This document shows, piece after piece, positions 5,692-7,285 of a stretch of DNA of 7,285 nucleotides. The translations under genes and the position numbers were made by a program. The first letter of the stretch is position 1; every line of letters starts with the position of its first letter. The notes below the pieces were generated by a model that was not told the origin of the DNA, did not search any database, and worked only from the letters and a program-made list of their open reading frames with translations. This stretch comes from Chloroflexota bacterium (GTDB lineage: Bacteria; Chloroflexota; UBA6077): NCBI GenBank assembly GCA_021788565.1, contig JAJYKO010000260.1, forward strand, positions 1 through 7,285, written 5' to 3'.

Positions 5692-5833
5692 TCAGCTTTC
5701 GGCCGAGGTCCGTGTCCTGGATAGCCGAAAGCGCCTTAACAATCACTTTCGCCAGTTCTTCCCCAAGGTCGCGGCGCTTGTACCAGGCCGTGCGGCTGTC
5801 CTTCTCCTTGCCCCTGGCAGCCAGGGCGAGCTT
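5663..5833 (-). pseudogene. Short helical ORF without a start codon, between the wHTH-like gene and the helicase
   Basis: A protein-like frame runs from AAG at 5833 to TAA at 5665-5663, 56 residues, beginning KLALAARGKEKDSRTAWYKR and continuing RDLGEELAKVIVKALSAIQD. It is charged, predicted helical, and ends 4 nt before the helicase's second ATG. It has no ATG, GTG or TTG start. Just upstream there is a good GGAGGA, the TAG of the preceding gene, and then ACAT directly followed by AAG. A single missing G (ATG AAG to AT AAG) would explain it. Alternatively it is the C-terminus of the 82-residue ORF after a +1 frameshift near 5845. A sequencing error is also possible. Function unknown. Confidence 0.5.
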
Positions 5834-5837
5834 ATGT

Positions 5838-6086
5838 CTAGTTTCCTCCGCGCTTGCGCAGCAAGCTTGGGTTCAGCATCAAGAAGGGATCGGCAGCAGG
5901 CCATTCGAACCTGGCGGGAGCAAGGTTCACCACGAGTTGCATGAGGTGAAGGCGTACCGTCCTGTCGGTCCAGGTCCCGCGCTTTTTGGTTCTCTTGAAA
6001 AGCTCGCCGAACGGTATCTTCTCGCCGTGGTGCAGCGAGGCTCGAATAGCCTCTCCGCACGATTCGCCATTGTATCCACTGGTCAT
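5838..6086 (-). CDS. Small wHTH-like protein, first gene of the helicase operon
   Basis: An 82-residue basic protein with no family I can name with certainty. The pattern EAIRASLHHGEKIPFGELFKR, TWTDRTVRLHLMQLVVNLA, then FEWPAADPFLMLNPSLL resembles a small winged-helix domain: helix, helix, a recognition helix with TVRLHL, and a final hairpin wing ending in FLML. The ATG at 6086 has an AAGG 4 nt upstream and lies 25 nt after the predicted transcription start, which supports the start. It is followed by the startless ORF and the helicase, likely as one operon. If the +1 frameshift reading is right, its real C-terminus is the next ORF (total about 140 residues). Role inferred only: DNA binding, operon regulation or a helicase partner. 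Confidence 0.6.
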   Translation of the reverse strand: MTSGYNGESCGEAIRASLHHGEKIPFGELFKRTKKRGTWTDRTVRLHLMQLVVNLAPARFEWPAADPFLMLNPSLLRKRGGN

Positions 6087-6109
6087 CTACCTTCTTCCCT
6101 CAGTGGACC

Positions 6110-6147
6110 TTGATCAACATTGTAGCGCGATTCCTGCCCTTTGGCAC
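6110..6147 (-). promoter_or_regulatory. Promoter of the helicase operon with a palindrome at the start site
   Basis: On the minus strand GTGCCA (6147-6142, 4/6 to -35) and TACAAT (6124-6119, 5/6 to -10) are exactly 17 nt apart. The predicted start is near 6112, inside a perfect 8-bp palindrome TTGATCAA (6110-6117) that could be an operator. The leader to the ATG at 6086 would be about 25 nt. Confidence 0.6.
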
Positions 6148-6180
6148 GGTCGAGTTTGGTGCGTGTGGACGGGAGCGGAA

Positions 6181-6195
6181 GCGCCATGTTGGCGC
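6181..6195. terminator. GC-rich hairpin downstream of vapC, terminator candidate
   Basis: GCGCCA (6181-6186) and TGGCGC (6190-6195) form a perfect 6-bp stem with a 3-nt loop. It lies 43 nt beyond the VapC stop and upstream of the helicase operon promoter, a sensible place to end the vapBC transcript. Only TTCC follows on the minus strand, so the U-tract is poor. Confidence 0.38.
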
Positions 6196-6238
6196 GGGCT
6201 TCGCTGTTTGGCTGTGAGGGAGCCTGCGCTGGCGCCGC

Positions 6239-6646
6239 TCACGGCCAGCGCGGCACAAGTACGTCCAATCCCTCTACTCGCTCGAAGTGTCTGGCGTTGT
6301 CGGTTAGGACCCCGTAGCCATGGGCCAGCGCGGTCGCGGCGATCTGGGCGTCGTGGGCGCCGATCTCCCGCCCTCGTAGGTCCTCCAGCAACCTCCCACA
6401 GGCCAGGGCCGATCGCAGGTCGAACGGAACCACCGGAATCGCGTCCAGAACGGCATCCAGAAAAGACTCCCGGCGGCGCCTCCGCGGGCCCGCCTCCGTC
6501 CTGAGAATGCCTCGCACCAGTTCGGACACGGTGACTGCCGCCATAGCGCCCTCTTCGCGCGCCTCCACGAGAGTAGCCAGCAAGTCCATCGACAAGCCCT
6601 GTCTCTCCATCCTGATCAGGACGCTGGAATCGATCAGTCTGGCCAT
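6239..6646 (-). CDS. vapC: VapC-type PIN-domain ribonuclease toxin
   Basis: A 135-residue PIN-domain protein, the usual size for VapC. It carries the four acidic active-site positions: D6 in LIDSSVLI, E42 in VSELVRG, D99 in GAHDAQIAATAL and D116 in LTDNARHF. VapC toxins are magnesium-dependent RNases that cleave tRNA or rRNA. Nothing suggests inactivation. The ATG at 6646 lies inside the antitoxin gene (13-bp overlap) with GAGGTG 5 nt upstream, so the two are translationally coupled. An arginine run (RRRRR at 55-59) could contact RNA. The target RNA cannot be told from the sequence. Confidence 0.93.
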   Translation of the reverse strand: MARLIDSSVLIRMERQGLSMDLLATLVEAREEGAMAAVTVSELVRGILRTEAGPRRRRRESFLDAVLDAIPVVPFDLRSALACGRLLEDLRGREIGAHDAQIAATALAHGYGVLTDNARHFERVEGLDVLVPRWP

Positions 6647-6900
6647 TCCGGCACCTCGAGACGCGGCTCCTCAGCCCGAATGGCCTCCAGGTCATCGCCA
6701 AAGCCCTCAGGGATCTTCAAGCCGCGAAGCCTCTCTGCTATCTCCTCGAAAGTCACTCCGAGCTTTGGCCCCACCGGTTCCAGTCTCGCTAACTCCCGTC
6801 CGCCCCGCTCAATAATGAAGGTCTCGCCCCTGTAAGCCACGCGGTTCAGGATGTCGGCGAGGCCGCGGTCCAGTTCGGTCGAGGTTATCCTGGTCGCCAC
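6634..6900 (-). CDS. vapB: Phd/YefM-type VapB antitoxin
   Basis: An 88-residue antitoxin of the Phd/YefM group. The N-terminal DNA-binding domain reads ITSTELDRGLADILNRVAYR, then GETFIIERGGRELARLEPV (to about residue 43). The C-terminal tail (FEEIAERLRGL to EVPEWPD) should wrap VapC. The start is a GTG at 6900 with an excellent AAGGAGG 7 nt upstream. The gene overlaps vapC by 13 bp. The promoter directly upstream contains a perfect inverted repeat across the -35/-10 spacer, the expected autoregulatory operator. Confidence 0.92.
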   Translation of the reverse strand: MATRITSTELDRGLADILNRVAYRGETFIIERGGRELARLEPVGPKLGVTFEEIAERLRGLKIPEGFGDDLEAIRAEEPRLEVPEWPD

Positions 6901-6928
6901 GGCGGCACCTCCTTGTATGCGTGACTAC

Positions 6929-6957
6929 ATGATAATCACACCACGTGATTATGTCAA
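6929..6957 (-). promoter_or_regulatory. Strong vapBC promoter with an inverted-repeat operator in its spacer
   Basis: On the minus strand a perfect TTGACA (6957-6952) and TATCAT (6934-6929, 5/6) are 17 nt apart. The inverted repeat ATAATCAC (6932-6939), ACCAC (6940-6944), GTGATTAT (6945-6952) is perfect over 8+8 bp and covers the spacer, three bases of the -10 box and one of the -35 box. A bound VapB-VapC complex would block RNA polymerase. A nested CACGTG lies at 6942-6947. Confidence 0.8.
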
Positions 6958-6966
6958 GCCCATAGA

Positions 6967-7227
6967 TTGCCCCGATCCAGTCGCAGGAGCGATCCCAACT
7001 CCGCTGGGACTGCGGACGGCGTCATGCAGGCGCCCATGGCGCAGGGCGAGGGGTTCAGGTTAGGCGGCTGGGCGAGGCCCAATCAAGATCAGGATTGCGG
7101 CGAGGAATTTGACCGCCTCTTCTTCAGTGAGAGATTCGATCTGCTGCTCGGCCGCAAGCCCTACGAGGTTTTCGCGAGGTATTGGCCGTACCAAGTTTGG
7201 CGCGAAGGTGAGATCAAGATCGGCTAG
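6967..7227 (+). pseudogene. Remnant of a RibD C-terminal/dihydrofolate-reductase-family gene
   Basis: A plus-strand frame carries unmistakable pieces of the dihydrofolate reductase (RibD_C) family: DGVMQAP (7015-7035), GFRLGGWARP shortly after, and LLLGRKPYEVFARYWPY ending near 7191. These correspond to the family's N-terminal third (SLDGVMQAP, GGW, LLGRxTYExFAxYWP). The normal N-terminal strand (of the type RKLIV) is missing, replaced by unrelated residues. The frame stops at TAG 7225-7227 soon after YWPY, where an intact protein has over 100 more residues. No ribosome binding site is seen. It is therefore a fragment truncated at both ends, running opposite to the TA genes. Confidence 0.68.
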
Positions 7228-7285
7228 CCGCGCCCGATTCACCCAGCCAGGGAGATTTCCTCATCTCCATGCAGGGCTTCGACTC

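Noticed and set aside
7030..7042. GCGCC-CAT-GGCGC hairpin between the right edge and vapB
   Set aside because: It lies within the coding frame of the dihydrofolate-reductase-family remnant and has no U-tract, so it is likely incidental.
7060..7242. Minus-strand 60-codon ORF from a GTG at 7242, with a preceding frame ending in TGA at 7241-7239 (GTGA overlap)
   Set aside because: It lies antisense to the dihydrofolate-reductase-family remnant, whose motifs explain the DNA better. The protein matches nothing I recognise and its ribosome binding site is poor. The short frame at the right edge (7239-7285, minus) is too short to judge.
1..7285. CRISPR arrays, rRNA or tRNA genes, insertion sequences with transposases
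   Set aside because: No regularly spaced repeats, no RNA gene signatures and no transposase or integrase motifs were seen on either strand.

Overview
The window is GC-rich bacterial chromosomal DNA. One housekeeping gene at the left is followed by about 6 kb of accessory DNA full of toxin-antitoxin (TA) parts. The organism cannot be named from this sequence. The style (GC-rich, many small HicB, VapBC, DUF4160 and CopG-type genes, GC-rich intergenic repeats) would fit Chloroflexota or a similar environmental lineage, but that is only a guess.

Layout. Positions 1-275 hold the leader of the first gene: an extended -10 promoter, a 7-bp hairpin just before the Shine-Dalgarno site, and possibly the start of a divergent gene cut by the left edge. 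Positions 276-1208 (+) encode a complete class IV branched-chain aminotransferase (IlvE). A gene-free convergent gap with a partial repeat follows (1209-1533). All convincing complete genes to the right lie on the minus strand. From left to right on the map they are: a DUF2442/DUF4160 pair (1534-2110); an orphan HicB-like antitoxin with its own promoter (2327-2539); a CopG/BrnA-type ribbon-helix-helix antitoxin preceded by what looks like the stump of its toxin (2740-3142); a complete hicAB pair with an ATGA overlap (3428-3882); a possible three-gene operon (4171-6086) of a small wHTH-like protein, a short ORF with no start codon and a compact UvrD/Rep-type SF1 helicase; and a complete Phd/VapB-VapC pair (6239-6900). 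The VapBC promoter contains an 8+8 bp inverted repeat filling the -35/-10 spacer. The right edge (+ strand) holds the wreck of a RibD C-terminal/dihydrofolate-reductase-family gene.

How it fits together. Each TA module appears to be its own small transcription unit. Antitoxins outnumber recognisable toxins: one HicB has no HicA, and the CopG antitoxin has only a toxin fragment. Three pieces of a GC-rich repeat lie between modules, and one copy directly abuts the toxin stump. Together with the DHFR remnant this indicates repeated insertion and decay. The helicase operon, embedded among TA modules and driven by a recognisable promoter, is the best candidate for an undescribed defence-type system, but its function is inference only.
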